From contig NZ_CP039645.1 in NCBI RefSeq assembly GCF_004923315.1, positions 291,001 through 355,000 on the forward strand: a stretch of 64,000 bases of DNA. The letters are read 5' to 3'. This stretch comes from Azospirillum sp. TSA2s. GTDB taxonomy: Bacteria > Pseudomonadota > Alphaproteobacteria > Azospirillales > Azospirillaceae. The translations under genes and the position numbers were made by a program. This document shows, piece after piece, positions 39,290-48,116 of this stretch; the first letter of the stretch is position 1, and every line of letters begins with the position of its first letter. The notes under the pieces are model-generated. The model was not told where the DNA came from and searched no databases. It was given only the letters and a program-made list of their open reading frames with translations.

Positions 39290-39335
39290 TTCGGATTTCC
39301 GAATGCACCCGCCAACGGGCGTCCGGAAATCCGAA
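39290..39335. promoter_or_regulatory. Tandem activator-site candidates upstream of the sigma-54 promoter
   Basis: TTCGGA-TT-TCCGAA (39290-39303, perfect) and TCCGGA-AA-TCCGAA (39322-39335, one mismatch) are two dyads whose centres are 32 bp apart, three helical turns, lying about 80-130 bp upstream of the sigma-54 promoter. Rhizobial dctA has tandem DctD sites in this kind of position. The two also form one long 14-bp inverted repeat (39288-39301 and 39324-39337). Confidence 0.6.
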
Positions 39336-39344
39336 CGCGCCCGA

Positions 39345-40034
39345 TCACTCGCCCAGGCGGTTGGTCCAATCCTCGACCCGGCCGCTCTCGACCCGGCGCT
39401 GAGCCAGGGTGCGCCAGCCGGCCGCCAGCGGCTCCAACTCCGCGATGCCGGCCAGCGTGGGAAGGTCGCCAGTGTCGTGGTAGAAGGCGCGAAGGATGCG
39501 GGCCAGCGGCCAGTCGGGCAGGGGGCGGTCGATCAGGGAGATCTCGTCGCCGGCGGCGGCGATGCCCGGCTCCAGCACGCGATAATACCAGCCGGTCCGG
39601 CCGGTGGACTGCACCCGCCGCGCCATGTCCTTCACGCCGAAGCGATGGTTCAGCTTCCAGCAGGGCTGGCGCCCCTGGCTGACCTGCAGGATCGCCGTGC
39701 CGATGCGGAAGACGTCGCCGACGCAGACCGTCTCCTCCGTCAGGCCCCGGGTGGACAGGTTCTCGCCGAAGGCGCCAACGCTATCGAGCAGCGGGACGGG
39801 GGCGGGCAGGTCGGCGCGCCAAGCCGCGTAATGGTCGAAGGGGTAATGGTGGACCGCCTTGTCCGGCCCGCCATGGTTGCGGCGGTCGGCCTGCTCGTCG
39901 CCCTCCAGACCGGCCGGACCGATGGCGACCGCGGCGTCGGTCGGGTGCTTGCCGATGGCGCTGAGCGTGTCCGGCCGGCCGAACGGCACCGCCTTGCCGG
40001 TCAGAATGGCGGACAGGGTCGTGGTCTTCGTCAT
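39345..40034 (-). CDS. MOSC domain protein, YiiM-like
   Basis: 229 residues. The MOSC core shows GLEGDEQADRRNHGGPDKAVHHYP, FGENLSTRGLTEETVCVGD and the invariant cysteine in SQGRQPCWKLNHRFG. A C-terminal three-alpha segment (LARILRAFYHD) places it with YiiM, which acts in molybdenum-cofactor-dependent N-hydroxylated compound reduction. It may handle Moco sulfur or act on hydroxylamino compounds. It stands alone. The dyads of the aspA promoter lie ten bases downstream of its stop. Confidence 0.88.
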   Translation of the reverse strand: MTKTTTLSAILTGKAVPFGRPDTLSAIGKHPTDAAVAIGPAGLEGDEQADRRNHGGPDKAVHHYPFDHYAAWRADLPAPVPLLDSVGAFGENLSTRGLTEETVCVGDVFRIGTAILQVSQGRQPCWKLNHRFGVKDMARRVQSTGRTGWYYRVLEPGIAAAGDEISLIDRPLPDWPLARILRAFYHDTGDLPTLAGIAELEPLAAGWRTLAQRRVESGRVEDWTNRLGE

Positions 40035-40120
40035 TGGCCGATCTCTTTGGTCTTATCGTTTCGCCTGCCCTCCCTTATCAGTTTCATGCCGTCCGTGCCA
40101 CGAGGGAGCCCCGCCGCGCC

Positions 40121-40912
40121 ATGCCCGCCTTTGCCGCCAACCTGACGATGATGTTCACGGAGTGGCCGTTCCTGGACCGCTTCGACGCCGCCGCCGATGC
40201 CGGTTTCCGGGCGGTCGAGTATCTGTTCCCCTACGACCATGCGCCGGACGAGGTGGCCCGGCGGCTGGAGCGCAACGGGTTGACCCAGGCGCTGTTCAAC
40301 ATGCCGCCCGGCGACTGGGCCGCCGGAGACCGCGGGCTGGCCGCCCTGCCGGAGCGGTTCGAGGAGTTCCGCGCCGGCGTCGCCCAGGCGCTGGACTATG
40401 CGGCGGCGACGGGCTGCCGCCGGCTGCACATGATGGCCGGGCTGGCCGATCCCGCCGATCAGGCGGCGGTCAGGGCGTATCGGCGTGCCGTGGCCTACGC
40501 GGGCGAGGCGCTGTCGGCGTGCGGGATCGGGCTGCTGCTGGAGCCGATCAACGGCCGCGACATGCCGGGATATTTCCTGAATGATTTCGGTCTTGCCGAG
40601 CGGATGATCGCCGACTCCGGCCTGCCCAATGTCGGGCTGCAGTTCGACATTTACCACCGCCAGATCCTGCATGGCGACGTGACCATGGCGCTGCGCCGGC
40701 TGATGCCGCTGACCGGCCATGTCCAGATCGCCTCGGTCCCGTCGCGCAACGAGCCGGACGGCGAGGAGCTGAACTGGCCCTTCCTGTTCGGGGAACTGGA
40801 CCGGCTGGGCTATGGCGGCTTCGTCGGCTGCGAGTACCGGCCGAGGGCCGCCACGCTGGAGGGGCTGGGCTGGTTTGCCCCCTACCGCGCGGCGGCGGGG
40901 CAGTCGCGCTAA
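40121..40912 (+). CDS. Hydroxypyruvate isomerase-like TIM-barrel protein
   Basis: 263 residues, the size of Hyi/OtnI. It begins PAFAANLTMMFTEWPFLDRFDAAADAGFRAVEYLFPY, which is characteristic of hydroxypyruvate isomerases. Metal-ligand-like residues include Glu in LLEPINGRD, Asp in GLQFDIYH and Glu in FVGCEYRP. It would interconvert hydroxypyruvate and tartronate semialdehyde, or a related four-carbon ketose as in OtnI. No glyoxylate carboligase or tartronate reductase is in the window. It ends with a 4-base convergent overlap on the acetyltransferase gene. Confidence 0.85.
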   Translation: MPAFAANLTMMFTEWPFLDRFDAAADAGFRAVEYLFPYDHAPDEVARRLERNGLTQALFNMPPGDWAAGDRGLAALPERFEEFRAGVAQALDYAAATGCRRLHMMAGLADPADQAAVRAYRRAVAYAGEALSACGIGLLLEPINGRDMPGYFLNDFGLAERMIADSGLPNVGLQFDIYHRQILHGDVTMALRRLMPLTGHVQIASVPSRNEPDGEELNWPFLFGELDRLGYGGFVGCEYRPRAATLEGLGWFAPYRAAAGQSR

Positions 40913-41349
40913 TCCAGCTTGTGGACGAAGTGGTGGCAGCCGATCCGGTAGCGCTTGCCCATATAGACACGGTGGGCGTCGCCGCGCTCCGGACCGACGC
41001 CGGAATCGAGGTGCAGCGCCTTGCAGTCCAGCCGTTCGGCCTCGGCCTTCGCCCAGTCAAGGATGAGGGAGGCATAGCCCCGGCCGCGATGCTCCGGCAG
41101 GGTCGCCATGTCGACGATGTAGAAGGACTTGCCCAGCCAGAGGGAATATTGCAGGCGGAATCCCATGACGCAGGCGGCCGGCCCGCCCGCTTCGGGGATG
41201 ATGCCGGCGAGGCGATAGCCGTTCGGCCGCAGCACCGTGTCGATGATGCGGGTCATCTCGGCCGCATCGTATTTCGGCCAAAGCACCTGCAGGGCCGGCA
41301 CCGCCGACGCCGTATTTCCTTCGGTAATCTCGCTGATCTCCGGCTGCAC
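40909..41349 (-). CDS. GNAT family N-acetyltransferase
   Basis: 146 residues. The acetyl-CoA-binding P-loop motif is visible as ATLPEHRGRGYASLILDWAKAEA, preceded by the beta-strand FYIVDMA. The C-terminus contains VYMGKRYRIGCHHFVHKL, typical of small GNATs that acetylate amines or amino acids. The substrate is unknown. ATG at 41349 has AGAGGAT upstream. It stands alone between convergent and co-directional neighbours. Confidence 0.88.
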   Translation of the reverse strand: MQPEISEITEGNTASAVPALQVLWPKYDAAEMTRIIDTVLRPNGYRLAGIIPEAGGPAACVMGFRLQYSLWLGKSFYIVDMATLPEHRGRGYASLILDWAKAEAERLDCKALHLDSGVGPERGDAHRVYMGKRYRIGCHHFVHKLD

Positions 41350-41443
41350 GATTCATCCTCTTGGTTCCGGTGCCGTCGGCAGGATGGTCCGGATGGGGAG
41401 GAGGTTGCAAGGCCGGCTTGGGCGTGGCTGCCGTGCTGCGCGG

Positions 41444-42460
41444 TCAGTCGACGGTGAGGACGATCTTGCCCTGGACATGACCAGCGGCGGCGCGCTCGTG
41501 CGCCTTCCGTGCGTCGGCCAGCGGGAAGACGCTGTCGATGACCACGCGGATGGTGCCGGCGTCGAGGAGCTTTCCGATTTCCGTCAGTTGGGCGCCGTTC
41601 GACCGGACCTGGGTGGCCGACACGGTGACGCCCAGCTCCGCCGCTTCCGTACCGGCGTCGAAGCCCAGCGGGAAGATCGGGAACAGGGCGCCGCCGCGCT
41701 TCAGCGTCGGCAGGAAACGGCGGGTGGCCGCGCCGCCGACCGCATCGATGACGAGATCGGCCCCGCGCACGACGTCCTCGGGCCTGGTCCTGGTGTAGTC
41801 GATGACCTCGTCGGCACCGAGATCGCGCAACAACGCCTCGTGCCGGCCGGAGGCCACGGCGATGACGCGCGCACCCTTCCATTTCGCGATCTGCAGAGCC
41901 AGATGCCCGACACCGCCGCCGGCGCCGTTCACCAGCACGGTCCTGCCGGCAAGCGGCACCGGACGATGCTGGTCCGGCTGCAGCGGATTCGGTTCGTCAT
42001 GGCCGAGATCGACCAGGAACTGCCATGCGGTGAGCAGAGACATCGGCGCCGCGGCGGCATGCACATGGTCGATGCCCGGCGGTTTGATCCCGACCTCCGA
42101 TACCGGGACCGTGACATACTCGGCATAGGCCCGGCTGTCGCCGGCGAGGCCGGCGGGAAAGCGGACCATCGCATAGACCTCGTCGCCAACGGCGACTGTC
42201 CTAACGTCGTCGCCGACGGCTTCGACCATGCCGGAAACGTCGGTTCCGGGGATGATGGGGAAGGACACCCGGGGTCGCCATTCGGGCGGAAGCATCCGGT
42301 AGCCGTCACGCAGATACCAGTCGGGAGGATTGAGGCCCACCGCGTGGACGCGGACGAGGACCTCGCCCGCTTTCGGCCGGGGTTTCGGCGCGTCTTCATA
42401 GACCAGGACCTCCGGACCGCCGAAGGCGTGCAGCCGCACCGCTTTCATCATTTCGCTCAT
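41444..42460 (-). CDS. Zinc-type alcohol dehydrogenase-like NADPH:quinone oxidoreductase
   Basis: 338 residues of the MDR superfamily. The GroES-like part carries [15 protein letters not shown] and [20 protein letters not shown]. The nucleotide-binding loop is [23 protein letters not shown], then [22 protein letters not shown]. No zinc-binding Cys cluster is visible, so it belongs with the zinc-free quinone reductases (QOR-like). ATG at 42460 follows AAGGAG. It is divergent from a LysR gene, which probably controls it. Confidence 0.9.
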   Translation of the reverse strand: MSEMMKAVRLHAFGGPEVLVYEDAPKPRPKAGEVLVRVHAVGLNPPDWYLRDGYRMLPPEWRPRVSFPIIPGTDVSGMVEAVGDDVRTVAVGDEVYAMVRFPAGLAGDSRAYAEYVTVPVSEVGIKPPGIDHVHAAAAPMSLLTAWQFLVDLGHDEPNPLQPDQHRPVPLAGRTVLVNGAGGGVGHLALQIAKWKGARVIAVASGRHEALLRDLGADEVIDYTRTRPEDVVRGADLVIDAVGGAATRRFLPTLKRGGALFPIFPLGFDAGTEAAELGVTVSATQVRSNGAQLTEIGKLLDAGTIRVVIDSVFPLADARKAHERAAAGHVQGKIVLTVD

Positions 42461-42519
42461 CACAGTCTCCTTGGGAGAGGATCGGACCTGGACGAGCATA
42501 TGATCGGCGGTTGGGGATT

Positions 42520-42538
42520 GATAATCGGCCTGAATATC
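42520..42538. promoter_or_regulatory. LysR-box candidate GATA-N11-TATC
   Basis: A perfect short dyad with the T-N11-A spacing typical of LysR-type sites lies in the 92-bp gap between the divergent quinone reductase and LysR genes, close to the LysR start. This suits autorepression and activation of the reductase. Confidence 0.45.
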
Positions 42539-42552
42539 TGTTCAATTATGCC

Positions 42553-43488
42553 ATGAAGGAACAAATAGGCCTGGAACGGCTGACCGGGCTGATCGCATTC
42601 GCGCGTGCCGGATCGCTGGGCAGCTTCACCGCCGCCGCGCGGTCGCTGTCGATCTCGCCCTCCGCCGTCAGCAAGAGCGTGCAGCGGCTGGAGCAGCGGC
42701 TGGGGGTCTCGCTGTTCACCCGCACCACGCGCTCGCTGACGCTGACGCCGGAGGGGCGTGAGTTGCATGAACGCGCGGTGAGGCTGCTGCGCGACGCGGA
42801 GGAGATCGAGCAGGCGGCGATGGCGGCGCGATCGGAGCCGTCCGGCACCCTGCGGGTCGCGGCCCCGCTGCCGATCGGCGTCCATGTGATCGCGCCGGCA
42901 TTGCCGGCCTTCCGCAAGCTCCACCCCAAGGTGACGGTCGATCTGCGCCTGAACGACCGGATGGTCGACATTGTCGAGGAGCGGATCGACGTCGCCGTGC
43001 GCATCGGCGAGTTGGCGGATTCCGGGCTGCTGTCGCGCCGGCTGGCTCCGCACCGGCTCTGCTGCTTCGCCTCGCCGGACTATCTGGCGGCGCGCGGCAT
43101 GCCGATGCACCCCGACGAACTGGACGGGCATGACACCGTCCTTCTGCGCTATCAGAGCACGGGGCAGGCGCTGCGCTGGCCCTTCCTCATCGGCGGCCGG
43201 CTGGTGGAGGTCGTGCCGCCGGCCGGCATCGTCGTCGACGTCAGCGATGCGCTGGTCGCCGCGCTGGCGGCCGGCGGCGGCATCGGCATGGCCGCGACCT
43301 TCATCGCCGGCCCCCTTGTGGCGCGCGGCGAGCTGGTCCCGGTCCTGCCGGACTTCGCGGTCGAGCGGAACAACATCACGGCGCTCTGGCCGGAAAGCCG
43401 CGACACCAACCCGGCGGTGCGCGCCTTCCTGGCCCTGTTGCACGAGGTGTTTCAGGAGCGGATGACGGCCGCCGGCTTTCCGGCCTGA
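42553..43488 (+). CDS. LysR family transcriptional regulator
   Basis: 311 residues. The N-terminal winged helix reads [53 protein letters not shown] (quoted parts: [15 protein letters not shown] and LFTRTTRSL), placing it in the large CrgA/DmlR-like group. The effector domain starts [12 protein letters not shown]. It is divergent from the quinone oxidoreductase gene and is the likely regulator. ATG at 42553 has no good ribosome site; an upstream TTG at 42511 in frame is possible. Confidence 0.9.
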   Translation: MKEQIGLERLTGLIAFARAGSLGSFTAAARSLSISPSAVSKSVQRLEQRLGVSLFTRTTRSLTLTPEGRELHERAVRLLRDAEEIEQAAMAARSEPSGTLRVAAPLPIGVHVIAPALPAFRKLHPKVTVDLRLNDRMVDIVEERIDVAVRIGELADSGLLSRRLAPHRLCCFASPDYLAARGMPMHPDELDGHDTVLLRYQSTGQALRWPFLIGGRLVEVVPPAGIVVDVSDALVAALAAGGGIGMAATFIAGPLVARGELVPVLPDFAVERNNITALWPESRDTNPAVRAFLALLHEVFQERMTAAGFPA

Positions 43489-43497
43489 TCCTACCCG

Positions 43498-44868
43498 TCA
43501 CTCCAGCGGCTTCAGTTCGCCCAGCAGGGTCGGCAGCAGTTCGGCGACGGTGGGGTGGATGTGGACGGCGCGCTGCAGCGTGGGGTAGGGCGCCTTGGCG
43601 TACATCATGTCGAGCACGCCGTGGATCGCCTCGTCGCCGCCGGGGCCGAGAATGGCGGCGCCGAGAATCTCCCGGCTGTCGGCATCGACGACGATCCGCA
43701 TGAAGCCGTCGGCCTCGCCCTTCTCGACCGCCCGGCCGACGCGGGTCATCGCCCGCTGGCCGACCAGCGCCCGCCGGCCGGAGCGGCGGACCGCCTCGTC
43801 GGTCATGCCGACGCGGGCGAGCGGCGGGTCGGTGTAGAGCGCGTAGGCCTGGATGCGGTCGTCGACGCTGCGCGGATCGTCGTCCAGCAAATTGGCGGCG
43901 ACGATCTCGAAATCATTGTAGGCGGTGTGGGTGAAGGCGCCGCGCCCGTTGCAGTCGCCCATCGCCCAAATGCCCGGCACGTTGGTGCGCAGCCGGTCGT
44001 CCACCGTGACATAGCCGCGGGAATCCATCGCCACCCCGGCGCGGTCGAGGCCGAGGTCGCCGGTGTTGGGCGTCCGCCCGACCGCCAGCAGCACATGGCT
44101 TCCCACCACCGACGGGGTGCCGGAGGCGCAGTTCACCCCGACCTCGATGCCGTCGGCGTGGGGAGCGAAGCGGATGCAGTCGGCCGACAGGCGGACGGTC
44201 ACCCCCTCCTTCTCCAGCAGCTCCCGGATGGCGTATGAGACGTCGGGGTCCTCGCGGCCGATCAGCCGTTCCCCTTTCTCCACCACCGTCACCTCGGCGC
44301 CGAACCGGCGGTACATCTGGGCGAATTCCAGGCCGATGTAGCTGCCGCCGACCACCACCAGATGCCGCGGCACATGGTCGAGGTCGAGGATTGTGCCGCT
44401 GGTGAGAATATTCACGTCGCGGACGCCCGGCATGTCCGGCACCGCGGCGCGGGCGCCGACATTGAGGAAGATGCGCTCCGCCGTCAGCAGTTCGTCGCCG
44501 ACGCGCACGCTGTTGGCCGATTCGAAGCGGGCATGGCCCTGCAGCACGCGGCAGTTCGGCATGCCGCGCAGCCAGCGTTCGACATTCTGGCGCGAGCGGC
44601 CGGAGACGGCGTCCTTGCGCGCCTTGACCCGCGCCATGTCGATGCGCACCGGGCCGTCCAGCATCACGCCGTACTCGGCGGCGCGCTGGGCCATCCGCGC
44701 CACGCGGGCGCTGGCGATCAGCGTCTTGGTCGGGGTGCAGCCGGTGTTGACGCAGGTGCCGCCGAACAGCTTGCGTTCGATGACGGCCACGCTCATGCCG
44801 GCGGCGGTGAGGCGTTCGGCGAGCGGTGGTCCGGCCTGGCCGGCTCCGATGATGATGGCGTCGACCAT
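43498..44868 (-). CDS. FAD-dependent pyridine nucleotide-disulfide oxidoreductase (MerA/RclA-like)
   Basis: 456 residues. The FAD loop is IIIGAGQAGPPLAERL, the redox-active pair GGTCVNTGCTPTKT (Cys-x4-Cys near residue 40), the NAD loop VVVGGSYIGLEFAQMYRRFGAEVTVVE, and the dimerisation domain ends VHIHPTVAELLPTLL. There is no N-terminal heavy-metal domain and no C-terminal vicinal Cys pair of true mercuric reductase, so it is better viewed as an RclA-like or generic disulfide reductase. ATG at 44868 follows AGGAG. It ends ten bases from the convergent LysR gene. Confidence 0.9.
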   Translation of the reverse strand: MVDAIIIGAGQAGPPLAERLTAAGMSVAVIERKLFGGTCVNTGCTPTKTLIASARVARMAQRAAEYGVMLDGPVRIDMARVKARKDAVSGRSRQNVERWLRGMPNCRVLQGHARFESANSVRVGDELLTAERIFLNVGARAAVPDMPGVRDVNILTSGTILDLDHVPRHLVVVGGSYIGLEFAQMYRRFGAEVTVVEKGERLIGREDPDVSYAIRELLEKEGVTVRLSADCIRFAPHADGIEVGVNCASGTPSVVGSHVLLAVGRTPNTGDLGLDRAGVAMDSRGYVTVDDRLRTNVPGIWAMGDCNGRGAFTHTAYNDFEIVAANLLDDDPRSVDDRIQAYALYTDPPLARVGMTDEAVRRSGRRALVGQRAMTRVGRAVEKGEADGFMRIVVDADSREILGAAILGPGGDEAIHGVLDMMYAKAPYPTLQRAVHIHPTVAELLPTLLGELKPLE

Positions 44869-45063
44869 GGCGGGCTCCTGCGGCCTGAGGCATTCGTTGG
44901 GGGGAAGGCGTGGGGAAAGGATGGTAGCGCCGGTTCCGCGGCCTTCTCAACCAACCCAAGGTATGACTGGCGACAGCACGTCCAGATCGTTCAAGAAGCG
45001 GGAGGCATCGGCAGGCAAGCTGCGGGGATGGGAACGGCACATCCCGAGGTTGGAGACGGGCGC

Positions 45064-46728
45064 ATGGGTGCGGATTGGGCGGGCGCGGAGTGGAGCGGTT
45101 CGCAGGCGGCGGGCCGGGCGGCCGAGCGGCGGCTGGGCGTGCTGGCGATTCCGCTGGCGCTGACCGTGTTCGTGATCGACACCTTCACCGACATCGAAAG
45201 CGCCATCGCGGTCCTGTATGTGCTGGTGCTTCTCCTGGCGGCCACCGCGCTGTCCCGGCGCGGCGTCCTGCGGGTGGCGGCGGGCTGCGCACTGCTGGCG
45301 GTGCTGTCCTTCTTCCTGTCGCACTGGCACGACATGGACCTGTCATCGGTCCTGCGCTGCGGCGTTTCCCTGGCGGCCATCCTCATCACCGGTGCGCTGC
45401 TGGTGCGGGACCATGACTCGCGGGCATTGCTGGTCCGAGCCAACAACGCGCTGGCGCGCAGCGAACGGCGCTATCGCGGCATGTTCGAGCAGGCGCGCAT
45501 TTCGCTGTGGGAACAGGATTTCACCGCCGTGACGGCGGCGCTCGACGCGCTGCGGGCGGACGGGGTGACGGACATCGCCGCCCATGCGCAGGCCAATCCC
45601 GGCTGGGCGCGGGAGATGGGCGCGTCGGTCGTCACCACCAACGTCAACGACGCCACCCTGGAACTGCTGGGCGCCGCCGGCCGGGCGGAGGTGCTGGGGC
45701 CGCTCGAACGCTTCCTTCCCGCCGAGGATCCGGCGCTGCCGCAGATACTTCTGGCGCTTTGGGACCGGCGCGACCGCTTCGAGGGGAGGGCGCAGCTGAT
45801 CGCCGCCGACGGGCGCACGCTGACTGTGCTGCTGGGCATCAGCTTTCCGGACGACGGCGTCGGCTTCGACCGGGTGGTGGTCGGCGTCGTGGACATCACC
45901 CAGCGCGAACGCACGCAGGAGGCGCTATTGGCTGCCCAGGCGGAACTCGCCCGCGCGGCGCGCGGCGCCACGCTGGGTGCCCTGTCCGCCTCCATCGCCC
46001 ACGAGCTGAACCAGCCGCTGGGCGCCATCGTGCTGAACGCGCAGGCCTGCCTGCGCTGGCTGCGCCGTGACCCGCCGGACATCGAAACCGCCGCTAACGC
46101 GGCGGACCGCATCGTCCGCGACGGCAAGCGCGCCGCGGACATCGTGCAGCGGACACGCGGCATGCTGGTCAAGGACACCCGCTGCGACGAGACCATCGAC
46201 CTGCGCCAACTGGTGGAGGAGGTGGCGCTGCTGCTAGAGCGCGAGCTGTCGGCCGCCGCGACGGTGCTGGTCAGCGGCTTCGCGCCCGATGTGCCGCCGG
46301 TGAGGGGCAGCCGGGTCGGCTTGCAGCAGGTGCTGATCAACCTCGTCACCAACGGCCTGCACGCCATGGCGGAGGCGGGGAGCCCGTGCCGCGAGTTGAC
46401 CATCACCGTCGAGCTTGCGGGGGACGGCAACGAGGTGAGTGTGGCGGTCCGCGACCGCGGCCGGGGCATCGACGAGGCCAGCCGCGCCCGCCTGTTCGAT
46501 CCCTTCTTCACCACCCGGCCGGACGGCATGGGCATGGGGCTGTCGATCTGCCGGTCCACCGTCGAATCCTGCGGCGGCACGCTGACCGCGCACAACCATG
46601 CGGAAGGTGGGGCGGTGTTCGAGTTCACCATACCCGCGGCCTTGCCCCAGCCCCCGGCATCTTCCGGGCCGCTGCCCGCGTTTTCCGGATCGCCGGCCGT
46701 TCCGCCGGCGCCGGCACGAGAGGACTGA
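45064..46728 (+). CDS. Sensor histidine kinase, FixL-like output, membrane N-terminus
   Basis: 554 residues. Three or four membrane helices fill residues 20-120 (LGVLAIPLALTVFVIDTF, IAVLYVLVLLLAATAL, AILITGALLV). A PAS-like region spans about 130-280. HisKA is SASIAHELNQPLGAIVLNAQACLRWLRR (phospho-His in AHELNQPL), followed by HATPase with NLVTNGLHAM, DRGRGIDE and GMGMGLSIC. It is followed six bases later by a FixJ-like regulator, its likely partner. ATG at 45064 follows GGAG. No heme-PAS His was recognised, so oxygen sensing is not claimed. Confidence 0.9.
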   Translation: MGADWAGAEWSGSQAAGRAAERRLGVLAIPLALTVFVIDTFTDIESAIAVLYVLVLLLAATALSRRGVLRVAAGCALLAVLSFFLSHWHDMDLSSVLRCGVSLAAILITGALLVRDHDSRALLVRANNALARSERRYRGMFEQARISLWEQDFTAVTAALDALRADGVTDIAAHAQANPGWAREMGASVVTTNVNDATLELLGAAGRAEVLGPLERFLPAEDPALPQILLALWDRRDRFEGRAQLIAADGRTLTVLLGISFPDDGVGFDRVVVGVVDITQRERTQEALLAAQAELARAARGATLGALSASIAHELNQPLGAIVLNAQACLRWLRRDPPDIETAANAADRIVRDGKRAADIVQRTRGMLVKDTRCDETIDLRQLVEEVALLLERELSAAATVLVSGFAPDVPPVRGSRVGLQQVLINLVTNGLHAMAEAGSPCRELTITVELAGDGNEVSVAVRDRGRGIDEASRARLFDPFFTTRPDGMGMGLSICRSTVESCGGTLTAHNHAEGGAVFEFTIPAALPQPPASSGPLPAFSGSPAVPPAPARED

Positions 46729-46733
46729 CCACC

Positions 46734-47375
46734 ATGCCACAAAGCCCCGCTCCATCCCCTTTGAAGGACGACCCGCTGGTTCTCGTCGTGGATGACGATG
46801 CCGGCATGCGGGAGGCGGTGGTCGATTTGCTGCGGTCGGTCGGCATCGAAAGCCTCGCCTTCGGCAGCACGGCCGAACTGCTGGCGGCGGCAGTCCCCGA
46901 CCGGCCGGGCTGCCTGATCCTGGACGTGCGGCTTCCCGGCCTGGGCGGGCTGGAGTTCCAGACGAGGCTGGACAGCCTGGGCATCGCGCTGCCCATCGTC
47001 TTCATGACCGGTTTCGCCGACGTGCCGATGTCGGTTCGGGCGATGAAGGCGGGAGCGATGGATTTCCTCATCAAGCCCTTCCGCGACCAGGACATGCTGG
47101 ACGCGGTGGAGGCCGCGATCGCCCGCGACCGGTCCAGGCGGCGTGACCGGGCCGCCGCGCTGACGGTGGAGTCGCTGGCCGCGACCCTGACCCCGCGGGA
47201 GCGCGAGGTGATGGCCGAGGTGGTCAAGGGCCGGCTGAACAAGCAGATCGCCGGCGATCTCGGCATCAGCGAGGTGACCGTGAAGCTGCACCGCGGCAAG
47301 GTGATGCGGAAGATGCAGGTGCGCTCGGTCGCCGACCTCGTCCGCAAGGCGGAGGTGCTGGACCCGGAGGAGTAG
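46734..47375 (+). CDS. FixJ-like response regulator, LuxR-type HTH
   Basis: 213 residues. The receiver has Asp pair VVDDDAG, phospho-Asp in CLILDVRLPGLGG and Lys in FLIKPFRDQD. The C-terminal LuxR/FixJ HTH reads LTPREREVMAEVVKGRLNKQIAGDLGIS then EVTVKLHRGKVMRKM. It is likely phosphorylated by the upstream kinase. Three 15-bp tandem repeats begin inside its stop codon. Confidence 0.92.
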   Translation: MPQSPAPSPLKDDPLVLVVDDDAGMREAVVDLLRSVGIESLAFGSTAELLAAAVPDRPGCLILDVRLPGLGGLEFQTRLDSLGIALPIVFMTGFADVPMSVRAMKAGAMDFLIKPFRDQDMLDAVEAAIARDRSRRRDRAAALTVESLAATLTPREREVMAEVVKGRLNKQIAGDLGISEVTVKLHRGKVMRKMQVRSVADLVRKAEVLDPEE

Positions 47376-47427
47376 ATCCCCGAGGAATGGCCCCCCTAGG
47401 AATAGACCCCCTAGGAATAGACCTAGG
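47374..47427. repeat. Tandem 15-bp repeat, three units plus a partial
   Basis: The units AGATCCCCGAGGAAT, GGCCCCCCTAGGAAT and AGACCCCCTAGGAAT are directly adjacent (47374-47418), followed by AGACCTAGG. They begin in the stop codon of the FixJ-like gene and end about 30 bp before the next gene. CCTAGG cores recur every 15 bp, so they could be repeated protein-binding sites. Confidence 0.7.
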
Positions 47428-47511
47428 TGTGGTATCTCCCCGCGGTCCCGTCCGGCTAGGATGCGCGTGGCGCCGGGGAACGGCGCCTCCATCCGGTCGA
47501 GGCATCACGAA

Positions 47512-47898
47512 TTGTCCAACGCACCCCTGATAGCGGTGGTCGATGACGACGAGGCGATCCGCGAGGCGCTGGACGACCTGCTGCGGTCCGTCGGCTTCCG
47601 CTGCCGGTCCTTCGTCTCCGCCGAGGATTTCCTGGCGCAATTCCTGACCAGCGCCGACCGCGGCGATATCGACTGCATCATCCTGGACGTGCGCATGCCC
47701 GGCCTGTCCGGGCTGGAGATGCAGGAGCGGCTGAACGCCGACGGCGGCGGACATCCGCCAATCCTGTTCATGACCTCCTATGCCGACGAGACCACACGGG
47801 CGCGGGCCATCGGCGGCGGCGCCCGCGACGTGCTGGGCAAGCCGGTGGACGCCCACATCCTGATCGCCTCGCTGAACAGCGCCATCGCGGCGGGGTGA
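47512..47898 (+). CDS. Single-domain response regulator
   Basis: About 128 residues if the TTG at 47512 is used (GAGG nine bases upstream); the frame also has an ATG at 47461, giving 145 residues. The receiver shows IAVVDDDEAIREAL, phospho-Asp in CIILDVRMPGLSG, Thr/Ser in LFMTSYAD, and a Lys in VLGKPVDA. There is no output domain. It may act as a phosphate sink or intermediate for the kinases on either side. The hybrid kinase gene starts 218 bp downstream. Confidence 0.85.
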   Translation: MSNAPLIAVVDDDEAIREALDDLLRSVGFRCRSFVSAEDFLAQFLTSADRGDIDCIILDVRMPGLSGLEMQERLNADGGGHPPILFMTSYADETTRARAIGGGARDVLGKPVDAHILIASLNSAIAAG

Positions 47899-48116
47899 CG
47901 GCCCGGGGGCGGCCTGCGCGTGTGCGGGGCAACCCGATCGCTCCCTCTTCTGATCTGTTGTGCTTCTTCGATTTCCCAATGAACCTGCCGGGCCGCAAAT
48001 GGCGATCGCATGGCAGCGTTCGGCAATCCCCGGCGGTTAAGGGTTGAGCGGGGCCGGACGGGAGACGGAGCAATGACGGTCGCAACCCACAGCACCAAGG
48101 CCGGACTCGGGACGCC

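Noticed and set aside
39288-39337. Terminator for the MOSC gene
   Set aside because: The inverted repeat has no T-run on either strand and divides into two phased dyads upstream of a sigma-54 promoter, so regulatory sites fit better.
43498-44868. Mercuric reductase (merA)
   Set aside because: The redox pair is present, but there is no C-terminal vicinal Cys pair, no metal-binding N-domain and no mer genes nearby.
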